The notes under the pieces were generated by a model, which was given only the letters and a program-made list of their open reading frames with translations, made no database searches and was not told the DNA's origin. From an uncultured Collinsella sp. (GTDB taxonomy: Bacteria > Actinomycetota > Coriobacteriia > Coriobacteriales > Coriobacteriaceae), in the NCBI GenBank assembly GCA_900542905.1, contig UQPF01000004.1, positions 62,001 through 126,000 of the forward strand: a stretch of DNA of 64,000 nt, given 5' to 3'. This document shows, in pieces, positions 50,638 through 59,851 of this stretch. The position numbers were made by a program, and so were the translations under genes. Numbering within the stretch: the stretch's first letter is position 1; every line of letters begins with the position of its first letter.

Positions 50638-51597
50638 ATGGGTTTCACGATTCTTGGAACAGGCTCGGCGCTTCCTAAGCGCAGTGTTTCCAATGACGAG
50701 CTGTCCGAGTTCCTCGATACCTCGGATGAGTGGATTTTTACCCGCACAGGTATCAAGAGCCGCCACGTCTGCACCAGCGAGTCACTTGACGACCTTGCCG
50801 TAGCGGCAAGCGAGCGGGCACTCCAGGTGTCCGGAATCGACGCGAGCCAGCTGGATCTGATCGTCTGCTCGACGACGACGGGTGACCACCTTGTTCCCGC
50901 TGAGGCGTGTGCCGTTGCTGAGCGACTGGGCGCGACGTGCCCTGCCTTCGATGTCTCGGCGGCCTGCGCCGGCTTCGTATTTGCGCTCGATGTCGCCGAG
51001 GGCTATATCGCCCGCAGCCGTGCCGAGCGCGTGCTTGTTGTTGCTGCCGAGCAGATGACGCGCGCGCTCGACTGGACTGACCGTGCCACGTGCGTGCTCT
51101 TTGGCGATGGCGCGGGCGCTGCAGTCATGGAGGCCGGGGGAGAGAATCCCCTTGCCGTTGAGCTTTCGACCGCACCCGATGTCGAGACGTTGCGCGTTCC
51201 CGGGCTGGATGGCACCTCGCCATTCAAGGTTCCCTCGGACTGCCAGAGTGTGCTTTCCATGAACGGCCGCCGCGTGTTCAAGTTCGGCGTCAACGCCATC
51301 TGCGACACGGTCCATAAGCTTGCGATCGATGCGGGCATTTTGGTCGAAGACATCGATCATTTTGTATTCCATCAGGCTAACGAACGAATCCTGAGCCAGG
51401 CGGTCAAGCGCCTGGGCGTGCCGGACGAGCGCGTGGTTCGCACGTTGCGCGAGACCGGCAACATTTCGAGCGCATGCATTCCGCTTGCCCTCGACCGGCT
51501 GGCAAACGCCGGTGCACTTCACACAGGCGACACCATCGCCTTGGTTGGATTTGGCGCCGGTCTGGATATAGGTGGCTATCTGCTTCGTTGGAAGTAG
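50638..51597 (+). CDS. fabH: 3-oxoacyl-ACP synthase III
   Basis: 319-aa initiating condensing enzyme that joins acetyl-CoA (or branched acyl-CoA) with malonyl-ACP. The triad is Cys110 (SAACAGF), His245 (FHQAN) and Asn275 (GNISSA). The ATG at 50638 has AAAGGAGG upstream. It is the first gene of a ten-gene fatty-acid operon. Confidence 0.96.
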   Translation: MGFTILGTGSALPKRSVSNDELSEFLDTSDEWIFTRTGIKSRHVCTSESLDDLAVAASERALQVSGIDASQLDLIVCSTTTGDHLVPAEACAVAERLGATCPAFDVSAACAGFVFALDVAEGYIARSRAERVLVVAAEQMTRALDWTDRATCVLFGDGAGAAVMEAGGENPLAVELSTAPDVETLRVPGLDGTSPFKVPSDCQSVLSMNGRRVFKFGVNAICDTVHKLAIDAGILVEDIDHFVFHQANERILSQAVKRLGVPDERVVRTLRETGNISSACIPLALDRLANAGALHTGDTIALVGFGAGLDIGGYLLRWK

Positions 51598-51648
51598 TCG
51601 CACATAGGAAATAAAAACGCCCTAGGGCACAACCAAAGGAGAACTACC

Positions 51649-51885
51649 ATGGCAGATCAGAAGACCTTCGAGCGCGTTTGCGACGTTATCCGCGAGACCG
51701 CCGGTCTTGACGACGTCGAGATGAAGCCCGAGTCCACGCTCGAGGAGATTGGTCTCGACAGTCTGGGCACCGTCGAGATCCTCGTCGCCGTCGAGGACGA
51801 GTTTGGCATCCAACTCGATACCGAGGAGAACCCTAAGACGGTCGGCGAGTTCGCCGATACGGTCGAGGCGGCATTGGAGAAGTAG
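51649..51885 (+). CDS. acpP: Acyl carrier protein
   Basis: 78-aa acidic four-helix protein. The phosphopantetheine attachment Ser38 is in GLDSLGTVE. It has AAAGGAG upstream and lies 51 nt after fabH, 2 nt before fabK. Confidence 0.97.
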   Translation: MADQKTFERVCDVIRETAGLDDVEMKPESTLEEIGLDSLGTVEILVAVEDEFGIQLDTEENPKTVGEFADTVEAALEK

Positions 51886-51887
51886 AG

Positions 51888-52832
51888 ATGCTCAAGACTC
51901 CTCTCTGCGATCTGCTCGGCATCGAAAAGCCCGTGTTCCAGGGCGGTATGGCCTGGATTGCCGACGCCTCGCTGGCGTCCGCAGTGTCCGAGGCGGGCGG
52001 CTTAGGGATTATCGCGGCCATGAACGCCGATGCCAACTGGCTGCGCGACCAGATTCACGAGCTGCGCGCCAGGACGGATAAGCCCTTTGGCGTCAACGTC
52101 ATGCTCATGAGCCCGTTTGCCGACGAGGTCGCGCAGGTCGTGATTGACGAGCGAGTGCCGGTCGTCGTGACGGGCGCCGGCAATCCCGCCAAGTACATGA
52201 AGGCGTGGAACGAGGCGGGCATCAAGGTCATCCCGGTCGTTGCCTCGGTGGCGCTGGCGCGCCTCGTGGCACGTCGTGGAGCCACGGCGGTTGTTGCCGA
52301 GGGTACCGAATCGGGCGGCCATATTGGCGAGACCTCGACGATGGCACTGGTGCCGCAGGTCGTCGATGCGGTCGACATTCCCGTCGTGGCCGCCGGCGGT
52401 ATTGCCGACGGCCGCGGCGTGGCGGCCGCCTTTATGCTGGGCGCTGCCGGCGTCCAGGTGGGTACGCGCTTTCTCGTTGCGAATGAGTGCACCGTCTCGG
52501 AGCAGTACAAAGAGATGGTCCTGAAGGCCAACGACACTTCGACGCGTGCGACCGGTCGCTCGACGGGACATCCAGTGCGCGCCCTCAAGAGCCCCTTCAC
52601 CAACGCCTATGCCAAGAGCGAGGGTTCCGGCGCGAGTGCCGAGGAGCTCGGTGCTATGGGAACCGGTGCGCTGCGTAAGGCCGCCAAGGACGGCAACTAC
52701 GAAGAGGGTTCGTTTTTGTGTGGACAGATTGCCGGCATGGTCAACGAGCGCCAGAGCGCACGCGAAATCGTTGACGACCTGGTCGATGGCGCCGAGCACG
52801 TCCTGAAGGGTGCGTGCGCATGGGTGGCGTAG
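51888..52832 (+). CDS. fabK: Enoyl-ACP reductase II (FMN-dependent)
   Basis: 314-aa flavoprotein that reduces the enoyl-ACP double bond. It has the TIM-barrel pattern of the NPD family: PVFQGGMAWIA, GFGVNVMLMSP-like region, ATAVVAEGTESGGHIGE and AAGGIADGRGVAAAFMLGAAGVQVGTRFL. Position between acpP and fabD supports FabK rather than nitronate monooxygenase. No fabI is in the cluster, so the cell may be naturally tolerant to triclosan-type FabI inhibitors (inference). Confidence 0.9.
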   Translation: MLKTPLCDLLGIEKPVFQGGMAWIADASLASAVSEAGGLGIIAAMNADANWLRDQIHELRARTDKPFGVNVMLMSPFADEVAQVVIDERVPVVVTGAGNPAKYMKAWNEAGIKVIPVVASVALARLVARRGATAVVAEGTESGGHIGETSTMALVPQVVDAVDIPVVAAGGIADGRGVAAAFMLGAAGVQVGTRFLVANECTVSEQYKEMVLKANDTSTRATGRSTGHPVRALKSPFTNAYAKSEGSGASAEELGAMGTGALRKAAKDGNYEEGSFLCGQIAGMVNERQSAREIVDDLVDGAEHVLKGACAWVA

Positions 52833-53746
52833 CGTTTTTGTTTGCCGGCCAGGGTGCCCAACACCCCGCGATGGGCGTCGACTTGATCGAGGCATCGCCG
52901 GCGGCCGCCGAGGTGTTCGCCATTGCCGATGAGGTGCGCCCGGGGACGAGCGAGCAGTGCCGGAGCGCCTCCAAGGAGGAGCTCTCGCAGACCGAGAACA
53001 CGCAGCCTTGCGTGTTCGTGCACGACCTGGCAGCAGCTGCCGCCCTGCGCGAGCGCGGCGTGGCACCTGCCGCCTGTGCGGGTTTTTCGCTTGGCGAGGT
53101 CGCCGCGCTCACCTTTGCGGGGGCATTCGATACGCGAGCAGGCTTTGAGCTCGTGTGCGAGCGCGCGGCGCTGATGGCCGCGGCTGCCGAGCGCCATCCG
53201 GGCGGCATGCGCGCCGTCATCAAGCTTGATGCGGCGCAAGTCGAGGGCCTGGCTGCGCAGGCCGGCGAGGACTGCTGGCCGGTCAACTACAACAGCCCGC
53301 AGCAGACGGTTGTTGCCGGAGCGCCCGAGGCACTGCAGGAGCTCGACGTCCTCGTAAAAGAGGCTGGCGGCCGCGCTATGAAAGTCGCGGTGTCGGGTGC
53401 ATTTCATAGCCCCTATATGGCCGAGGCGACTGAGGGGCTGGCGACGTATATCCAAGCCGGCCACGCGCCATCTCCGCTGTTGATTCCGGTCATGGCAAAT
53501 ATGACGGCGGCGCCCTATCCGGCGGACCCGCGAGCGGCATCGGATGTCTTGGTCAACCAGGTGAGCCATGCCGTGCGCTGGGTCGACACGCTGCATACTC
53601 TGCAGGATCAGGGCATCGACACGTTTATTGAGGTCGGCCCTGGCAAAACGCTGTCGGGCCTGGTCAAGCGTACGCTGAGCGACGTTCGAGTGTATTCGTG
53701 CGAAACGGCCGAGCAGGTCGCAGCTATTGCCGACGAGCTCGCATAG
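52820..53746 (+). CDS. fabD: Malonyl-CoA:ACP transacylase
   Basis: 308-aa enzyme that loads malonate onto ACP. It shows FAGQGAQ near the start, nucleophile Ser90 in GFSLGEVAAL, and the His in SGAFHSPYM. I chose ATG at 52820, which has AAGGG about 9 nt upstream; a GTG lies at 52814. It overlaps fabK by 13 nt, so the two are translationally coupled. Confidence 0.94.
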   Translation: MGGVAFLFAGQGAQHPAMGVDLIEASPAAAEVFAIADEVRPGTSEQCRSASKEELSQTENTQPCVFVHDLAAAAALRERGVAPAACAGFSLGEVAALTFAGAFDTRAGFELVCERAALMAAAAERHPGGMRAVIKLDAAQVEGLAAQAGEDCWPVNYNSPQQTVVAGAPEALQELDVLVKEAGGRAMKVAVSGAFHSPYMAEATEGLATYIQAGHAPSPLLIPVMANMTAAPYPADPRAASDVLVNQVSHAVRWVDTLHTLQDQGIDTFIEVGPGKTLSGLVKRTLSDVRVYSCETAEQVAAIADELA

Positions 53747-53776
53747 TCCACAGGGCTGTAACCCGAAAGGAATGAC

Positions 53777-54550
53777 ATGGGCAACTTGAACAACGGCGCG
53801 CTCGAGCGCAACGACTCACGTCGCGTGGCACTGGTCACGGGCGGCTCGCGGGGTATCGGCCGCGCCTGCGCTGTCGGTCTGGCGGAGGACGGCTTTGATA
53901 TCGCCGTCGTCTATGCCGGTAGCGTCGATGCGGCGCGCGAGACGTGCGAAGCCTGCGAGGCGGTTGGCGCCGCGGCACGTGCATATCAATGCGACGTGGC
54001 CGATCCCGCTGCCGTCAACGCGTGCGTGGAGGCGGTCCTCAACGACTTTGGCTCCATTTGGGCGCTCGTCAACAACGCCGGCATCACCCGCGATGGCCTG
54101 CTCATGCGCATGGGCGATGACGCCTTCGACCGCGTGCTCGATGTCAATCTCAAGGGAACATTCAATATGACGCGCGCGCTCACCAAGACCTTTATGCGCC
54201 AGCGCGGCGGCTGCGTCGTCAACATGAGCTCGGTCGTGGGCCTGATGGGCAATGCCGGGCAAGCCAACTACGCTGCCTCCAAGGCGGGCGTGATAGGGCT
54301 TACCAAGGCGGTGGCGCGCGAGCTTGCGCCCCGCGGCGTACGAGTGAACGCGGTCGCCCCCGGGTTTGTCGAGACGGATATGACGGCAAAGCTCTCGGAG
54401 AAGGTTCGCGCGGCAACCGAGGAGCAGATTCCCCTAAAGCGCATGGCGCGCCCCGAGGAAGTGGCCGGCGTGGTGCGCTTTTTGGCAAGCGATGCGGCGG
54501 CCTACATTACGGGTGAGGTCGTGCGCGTCGACGGCGGAATGGCGATGTAG
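53777..54550 (+). CDS. fabG: 3-oxoacyl-ACP reductase
   Basis: 257-aa short-chain dehydrogenase. It shows the NADPH motif TGGSRGIGRA (21-30), NNAG at 99-102 and the triad Ser152, Tyr165 and Lys169 (YAASK). A 14-residue N-terminal extension precedes the Rossmann fold. ATG at 53777 has GAAAGGA upstream. Confidence 0.95.
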   Translation: MGNLNNGALERNDSRRVALVTGGSRGIGRACAVGLAEDGFDIAVVYAGSVDAARETCEACEAVGAAARAYQCDVADPAAVNACVEAVLNDFGSIWALVNNAGITRDGLLMRMGDDAFDRVLDVNLKGTFNMTRALTKTFMRQRGGCVVNMSSVVGLMGNAGQANYAASKAGVIGLTKAVARELAPRGVRVNAVAPGFVETDMTAKLSEKVRAATEEQIPLKRMARPEEVAGVVRFLASDAAAYITGEVVRVDGGMAM

Positions 54551-54589
54551 AAACCAGGGCCGAAGAATGGCTTGGATGAGGAGACCATG

Positions 54590-55837
54590 ATGGAACAGAG
54601 AGTTGCAATCACCGGCATCGGTGCCGTATCGCCGCTCGGCAACACCGCGCTTGCCACTTGGGCAGCCATGTGCGCCGGCACGTGCGGCATCGGCCCGATC
54701 ACGCACTTCGATACCGATGCGTTTACCGTCAAGGTGGCGGCCGAGGTAAAAGGGTTTGACGGCAACGAGTACTTTGGTAAGCGTGACGCCAAGCATCTCG
54801 ACCCCTGCGTTCAGTTTGCGATGGCGGCTTCGGACGAGGCCATGCACGATGCGGGCTTTGATGTCGAAGGTGCCATCGATCGCGAGCGCCTGGGCGTCTA
54901 CGTGGGTTCAGGCGTGGGCGGCATGCAGACACTCGTTGACAACGTCCATACGATTGCCGACCGTGGGCCCCGCCGCGCATCGCCCTATATGATCGCGATG
55001 ATGATCCCCAATATGGCTTCGGGCAATATCGCGATCCGCCACAAGGCAAAGGGCCCGACCCTGCCCGTGGTGACCGCCTGCGCGACCTCGGCCCATGCCG
55101 TGGGCGAGGCGTTCCGCGCCATCAAGCATGGCTATGCCGATGCAATCCTGGCTGGCGGCGCCGAGGCCGCAATCATCCCCGATGCCGTTGCGGGCTTTAC
55201 GTCCTGCCGTGCTCTCACCACTAATCCTGACCCGTCGACGGCATGCCGTCCGTTCGATGCAGACCGCGACGGCTTTGTGATGGGCGAGGGCGCCTGCGTG
55301 CTGGTGCTCGAGAGCATGGAACACGCGCTGGCTCGCGGGGCGCACATTTATGCCGAGGTCGTGGGCTACGGCAACACCGATGATGCCTATCACATCACGA
55401 GCCCTGATCCCGAGGCTGCCGGCATTGCCCGCGCGATATCGCTGGCGGTGACCGAGGGCGACGTCAGGCCTTCCGAGGGCCTCTACATCAATGCCCACGG
55501 CACATCGACCAAGCTCAACGATTCGTCCGAGACGGCGGGCATTAAGCGTGCGCTCGGCGAGGACGCGGCGCGCGCCGCGCACGTCTCGTCGACTAAGTCG
55601 ATGACCGGCCACATGATCGGTGCCACGGGCGCCATCGAGGTCATGGCCTGCGCCATGGCGCTCGAGCAGGGCGTGGTGCCGCCGACCATTAACTACCACA
55701 CGCCCGATCCCGCCTGCGATCTTGACTACACGCCCAATCGCGCGGTTCGCGCCGACCTTACCTGGGCGCTTTCGACCAACCTGGGCTTTGGCGGACACAA
55801 CGCCGCCATCGCGCTGCGTAGATATACGAGGAGCTAG
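54590..55837 (+). CDS. fabF: 3-oxoacyl-ACP synthase II
   Basis: 415-aa elongating condensing enzyme. It shows VTACATSAHAVGEAF with Cys164, and two His segments: INAHGTSTKLND and SMTGHMIGATGA. I list ATG at 54590, 6 nt after GAGGAG; ATG at 54587 is also possible. accB follows 3 nt after its stop. Confidence 0.95.
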   Translation: MEQRVAITGIGAVSPLGNTALATWAAMCAGTCGIGPITHFDTDAFTVKVAAEVKGFDGNEYFGKRDAKHLDPCVQFAMAASDEAMHDAGFDVEGAIDRERLGVYVGSGVGGMQTLVDNVHTIADRGPRRASPYMIAMMIPNMASGNIAIRHKAKGPTLPVVTACATSAHAVGEAFRAIKHGYADAILAGGAEAAIIPDAVAGFTSCRALTTNPDPSTACRPFDADRDGFVMGEGACVLVLESMEHALARGAHIYAEVVGYGNTDDAYHITSPDPEAAGIARAISLAVTEGDVRPSEGLYINAHGTSTKLNDSSETAGIKRALGEDAARAAHVSSTKSMTGHMIGATGAIEVMACAMALEQGVVPPTINYHTPDPACDLDYTPNRAVRADLTWALSTNLGFGGHNAAIALRRYTRS

Positions 55838-55840
55838 AGC

Positions 55841-56314
55841 ATGGATTCCAAAAGACTTGCCGAGATAGCCGATGTTATGGAGGACCGCGGCCTCACGCGC
55901 GTACGCGTTGAGGAGCCCGATGGCACCGCGGTCGAACTCGAGCGCGCGAGCGCCGCGCAGCCGGTTGCCGTGCCCATGCCCATGCCGAGCGCTATGGCCG
56001 CTCCAGTTGCAGCTCCCACAGTCGCGCCTGCCGCACCGGAGCCCGCCGCGCAGACACCTGCCGCCGCACCGGAGCCCAAGGGCACCGAGGTGACCGCTCC
56101 CATGGTCGGCGTTTTCTATGCTGCCCCGGCGCCGGGCGACGAGCCGTTTGTGCACGTGGGCTCTAAGGTCAAGGCCGGCGAGACGCTCTGCATCATCGAG
56201 GCCATGAAGGTTCTCAACGAGGTAACGGCAGAGGCAGACGGCGAGGTGCTCGAGATCTGCGTGGCCGACGGCGACCTCGTGGAGTTCGGCAGCTGCCTCA
56301 TGAGGATCGGATAG
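55841..56314 (+). CDS. accB: Biotin carboxyl carrier protein of acetyl-CoA carboxylase
   Basis: 157-aa protein. An N-terminal helix region is followed by a Pro/Ala-rich linker (about 36-80) and a biotinyl domain with Lys123 in EAMKV. BirA, encoded divergently upstream of the operon, is the likely ligase. It is followed directly by fabZ. Confidence 0.96.
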   Translation: MDSKRLAEIADVMEDRGLTRVRVEEPDGTAVELERASAAQPVAVPMPMPSAMAAPVAAPTVAPAAPEPAAQTPAAAPEPKGTEVTAPMVGVFYAAPAPGDEPFVHVGSKVKAGETLCIIEAMKVLNEVTAEADGEVLEICVADGDLVEFGSCLMRIG

Positions 56315-56323
56315 GTGATATCC

Positions 56324-56746
56324 ATGAACAAAGAAGAGCTCAAGAAGCTGTTACCGCATCGCGAGCCGATGCTTTTGCTCGACGAAGCCGAGCTGGTGGG
56401 CGACGAGGCCCACGGCAAGATCACGATTACGGGCGACGAATACTTTTTGCAGGGGCATTTTCCGGGAAACCCGGTGGTCCCCGGCGTGATCCAGTGCGAG
56501 ATGCTCGCCCAAAACTGCTGCGTGCTGCTGATGGGCGATGAGGAGGCGCGCGGCGCGACGCCGTTCTACACGAGTCTGGACAAGGTGCGCTTTAAGCGTC
56601 CGGTGCGCCCGGGCGACACGGTTGATCTGGTGTGCACCATCACGCGTGCGCGCGGGCCGTTCCGCTTTGCGACGGGTACTGCGAGCGTCAACGGTGAGGT
56701 TTGCTGCCGCGCCGATATGTCTTTTGCACTCATGCACGAAAGTTAA
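56324..56746 (+). CDS. fabZ: 3-hydroxyacyl-ACP dehydratase
   Basis: 140-aa hot-dog enzyme. The catalytic His45 is in GHFPGNPVVPGV and Glu59 follows in the long helix. It begins KLLPHREPMLLLDEAE, as FabZ proteins do. I chose ATG at 56324 because AGGTGA is 5 nt upstream; GTG at 56315 is also possible. Confidence 0.94.
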   Translation: MNKEELKKLLPHREPMLLLDEAELVGDEAHGKITITGDEYFLQGHFPGNPVVPGVIQCEMLAQNCCVLLMGDEEARGATPFYTSLDKVRFKRPVRPGDTVDLVCTITRARGPFRFATGTASVNGEVCCRADMSFALMHES

Positions 56747-56756
56747 GGAAGGCTTC

Positions 56757-58100
56757 ATGTTCGACAAAGTGCTCATCGCCAACCGCGGCGAAGTCGCGGT
56801 CCGTGTTATCCGCGCGTGCCGCGATATGGGCATCAAGACCGTCGCCGTTTATTCCACGGCCGATGCGGACGCGCTGCACGTGCAGCTTGCCGACGAGGCG
56901 TATTGCATCGGCGGTCCGCGTCTTGCCGAGAGCTACCTCAACGACGATGCTGTGCTCACCTGTGCCGTAAAGTCGGGAGCTAAGGCAATTCATCCCGGCT
57001 ATGGCTTTTTCTCCGAGAAGGCGAGCTTCGTGCGCGACTGCGACAAGTATGGCCTGGCGTTTGTTGGTCCTTCGGCCAAGGTGATCGACAGCATGGGCGA
57101 CAAGGACGCCGCACGTCGAACGGCTGCCGCGGCGGGCGTGCCCATCGTGCCGGGCTGCGATTTGCTCAAAAGTCCCGAGGAGGCAACGGCCGAGGCTGAG
57201 CGCATTGGCTGCCCCGTGCTTATTAAGGCGCGTGCGGGCGGCGGCGGTCGCGGTATTCGTAAGGTCGAGCGCGTGGAAGATGCGGCAAAGGCCTTTATTG
57301 AAGCACGCGCCGAGGGCGAGGCCGTTTTTGGCGACGGCGAGTGCTACATGGAGAAGTTCGTCGCGCCGGCGCATCACGTTGAGGTACAGATTATGGCCGA
57401 TAAGCAGGGCCATGTGTTTTCGCTCGGCGAGCGCGAGTGCTCGGTGCAGCGTCGCAACCAAAAGCTGATCGAGGAGAGCCCCGCGCCGTGCCTCGACGGA
57501 CACGACGACATTCGTGCTCGCATGCACGAGGCAGCGCGTGACCTGGCTCGTGCCGTCGGCTACGAAGGAGCCGGTACCATCGAGTTTCTGTATTCGGACG
57601 ACGGCAATTTCTACTTTATGGAAATGAACACGCGCTTGCAGGTGGAGCATCCGGTTACAGAGTTTGTGACCGATACCGACTTGGTCAAGTGGCAGCTGCG
57701 CGTGGCAGCCGGCCAGCCTCTGCCCTTTGAGCGGGAGGACATGCCGGTCCGCAACCACGCCATGGAGTGCCGCATCAATGCCGAAACGCCGGACTTTCTG
57801 CCGTCATGTGGAACGGTCACCGCGTTGCGTGTGCCGGGTGGTCCGCGCGTACGCTGGGATTCCGCCATATTTACCGGTGCGAAAGTTCCGCCGTACTACG
57901 ACTCTATGCTCGGCAAGCTCATCGTGTGTGCGCCCACGCGTGACGGCGCTATTCGTAAGATGCGCTCGGCCCTGGGCGAGCTCGTGATTGAAGGCGTGAG
58001 CGAAAACAGCGAACTGCAGCTCGACGTGCTGGCAAACGACGAGTTCTTGTCGGGCATGTATCACACCGATCTGATGGGGCATCTCTATGCTGATGAATAG
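56757..58100 (+). CDS. accC: Biotin carboxylase subunit of acetyl-CoA carboxylase
   Basis: 447-aa ATP-grasp enzyme that carboxylates biotin. It shows DKVLIANRGEVAVRVIRACR, HPGYGFFSEKASF, the glycine-rich ATP loop KARAGGGGRGIRKV, ERECSVQRRNQKLIEE and EMNTRLQVEHPVTE. ATG at 56757 has AAGGAAGG upstream. It overlaps accDA by 14 nt. Confidence 0.97.
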   Translation: MFDKVLIANRGEVAVRVIRACRDMGIKTVAVYSTADADALHVQLADEAYCIGGPRLAESYLNDDAVLTCAVKSGAKAIHPGYGFFSEKASFVRDCDKYGLAFVGPSAKVIDSMGDKDAARRTAAAAGVPIVPGCDLLKSPEEATAEAERIGCPVLIKARAGGGGRGIRKVERVEDAAKAFIEARAEGEAVFGDGECYMEKFVAPAHHVEVQIMADKQGHVFSLGERECSVQRRNQKLIEESPAPCLDGHDDIRARMHEAARDLARAVGYEGAGTIEFLYSDDGNFYFMEMNTRLQVEHPVTEFVTDTDLVKWQLRVAAGQPLPFEREDMPVRNHAMECRINAETPDFLPSCGTVTALRVPGGPRVRWDSAIFTGAKVPPYYDSMLGKLIVCAPTRDGAIRKMRSALGELVIEGVSENSELQLDVLANDEFLSGMYHTDLMGHLYADE

Positions 58101-59811
58101 AAAAGCGAAGACGGTCAACGTCCTCGAGGGACCGATGACCGAGTCGTGCGCCGAGTTTCCCGCGCGCCACGTGTTTATCAAGTGCCCGGAGTGCCGCCGC
58201 GTGATCGATGAGGCGCGCCTGCACGACAACCTCGAGGTCTGCCCTCGTTGCGGCAAACACTTTCGCGTGAGCGGGCGCGACCGCATGCGCATGACGATTG
58301 ACGAGGGCACGTTTGAGGAATGGGATGCCAGTCTGGCGCCGGAGGACTTCCTTTCGTTTCCCGGCTATGCCGACAAGCTCAAGAGCGTGAGCGAACGTTC
58401 GGGCGAGCGCGATGCCGTTGTGTGCGGCAAGGGCAAAATCTGCGGTTGCGATACGGCGCTCTTCTTTATGGACGCCAACTTTATGATGGGCTCGATGGGT
58501 TCCGTGGTGGGCGAGAAGATCTGTCGCACATTTGAGCGAGCGACCGAGCTTGGATTGCCAGTTGTCGGCTTTACCGTTTCGGGCGGTGCGCGCATGCAAG
58601 AGGGCGTGACATCGCTTATGCAGATGGCCAAGATTTCTGCGGCGGTTAGGCGCCATAGCGAGGCGGGCGGCCTGTATATCACGGTGCTCACTGACCCCAC
58701 GACCGGAGGCGTAACCGCGAGCTTTGCCATGGAGGGCGATATTATCCTGGCCGAGCCCGATGCCCTGACGGCATTTGCCGGCCCGCGCGTGATCGAGCAG
58801 AACATGCACAAGCGCCTGCCCAAGGGATTCCAGCGCTCCGAGTTTTTGCTGGAGCACGGCTTTTGCGATGCCGTTGTTCCGCGTGGCGAGATTGCGCTCA
58901 CGGTAGGCGAGCTGCTGGCACTGCACGAAGGGCACGCGCCCGGCCTGGGGGCACCGCATGAGATCGTGCATACGGGTCGTCGCGGCAAAAAGCTGGGACA
59001 CTTGTTCAAGCGCTCGGCCGCACCAAAAACCGCGCTCGAGATTGTCAAGCAGACCCGCTCAGCAGATCGCGCCACGGCAGGCGAGATGATCTCGCTGGGC
59101 CTGGATGGATTTGTGGAGCTGCACGGCGACCGCTACTTTGGCGACGACGCTGCTGTGGTGGCTGGCATTGGCTGGAAAGACGGACGCCCCATAACGGTCA
59201 TCGCCATCGAGCGCGGCACCACGACCAAAGAGCGCATGCGTCGCAACTTTGGTATGGCACATCCCGAGGGCTACCGCAAAGCGCGTCGCCTGATGCGCCA
59301 GGCCGAAAAGTTTGGTCGACCGGTTCTGTGCCTGGTCGATACTTCGGGCGCGTTTTGCGGCATCGGTGCCGAGGAACGCGGCCAGGGTGAGGCGATTGCC
59401 CAGAACCTCATGGAGATGAGCGACCTTAAGACGCCGATTGTCTCGGTGGTGACAGGCGAGGGCGGCTCTGGTGGCGCGCTGGCGCTGTCCGTGGCCGACC
59501 GCATCCTGATGCTCTCGAGCTCGGCCTATTCGGTCGTGAGCCCCGAGGCCTGTGCGTCGATCCTGTGGAAGGATACCGAGCGCGCGAATGAGGCCGCCGA
59601 GGCGCTTAAGCTCACGGCCCCCGATCTGCTGGCGCTCGGCATCATTGACGGCATTGTTGACGATAAGGGCCTGTCGCATGAGGAGATCGCCGGTGCCGTC
59701 ATGTCCTCGGCATTTGATGCCTTCGATGCGCTTGGGCAGCTCGACGACGCGACCCTCACAAACCTCCGCTACGAAAAGTACCGCGCAATCGGTCAGTACC
59801 GCACGATGTGA
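58087..59811 (+). CDS. accDA: Fused acetyl-CoA carboxylase carboxyltransferase (AccD-AccA)
   Basis: 574-aa protein that joins both carboxyltransferase subunits. Residues about 30-270 are AccD (beta) with a CPEC...CPRC zinc finger and GSMGSVVGEKI, TVSGGARMQEG and TDPTTGGVTASFAM. Residues about 310-570 are AccA (alpha) with RSADRATAGEMI, ELHGDRYFGDD, NFGMAHPEGYRKARRLM and VTGEGGSGGALA. Separate subunits would be about 280 and 315 aa, so both look complete apart from a shortened AccA N-terminus. The start (ATG 58087, or 58093) lies inside the end of accC. Confidence 0.94.
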   Translation: MLMNRKAKTVNVLEGPMTESCAEFPARHVFIKCPECRRVIDEARLHDNLEVCPRCGKHFRVSGRDRMRMTIDEGTFEEWDASLAPEDFLSFPGYADKLKSVSERSGERDAVVCGKGKICGCDTALFFMDANFMMGSMGSVVGEKICRTFERATELGLPVVGFTVSGGARMQEGVTSLMQMAKISAAVRRHSEAGGLYITVLTDPTTGGVTASFAMEGDIILAEPDALTAFAGPRVIEQNMHKRLPKGFQRSEFLLEHGFCDAVVPRGEIALTVGELLALHEGHAPGLGAPHEIVHTGRRGKKLGHLFKRSAAPKTALEIVKQTRSADRATAGEMISLGLDGFVELHGDRYFGDDAAVVAGIGWKDGRPITVIAIERGTTTKERMRRNFGMAHPEGYRKARRLMRQAEKFGRPVLCLVDTSGAFCGIGAEERGQGEAIAQNLMEMSDLKTPIVSVVTGEGGSGGALALSVADRILMLSSSAYSVVSPEACASILWKDTERANEAAEALKLTAPDLLALGIIDGIVDDKGLSHEEIAGAVMSSAFDAFDALGQLDDATLTNLRYEKYRAIGQYRTM

Positions 59812-59851
59812 CAAAGGGACAGCCCGCATGTCATATTGGGAAAGGCGTTCC

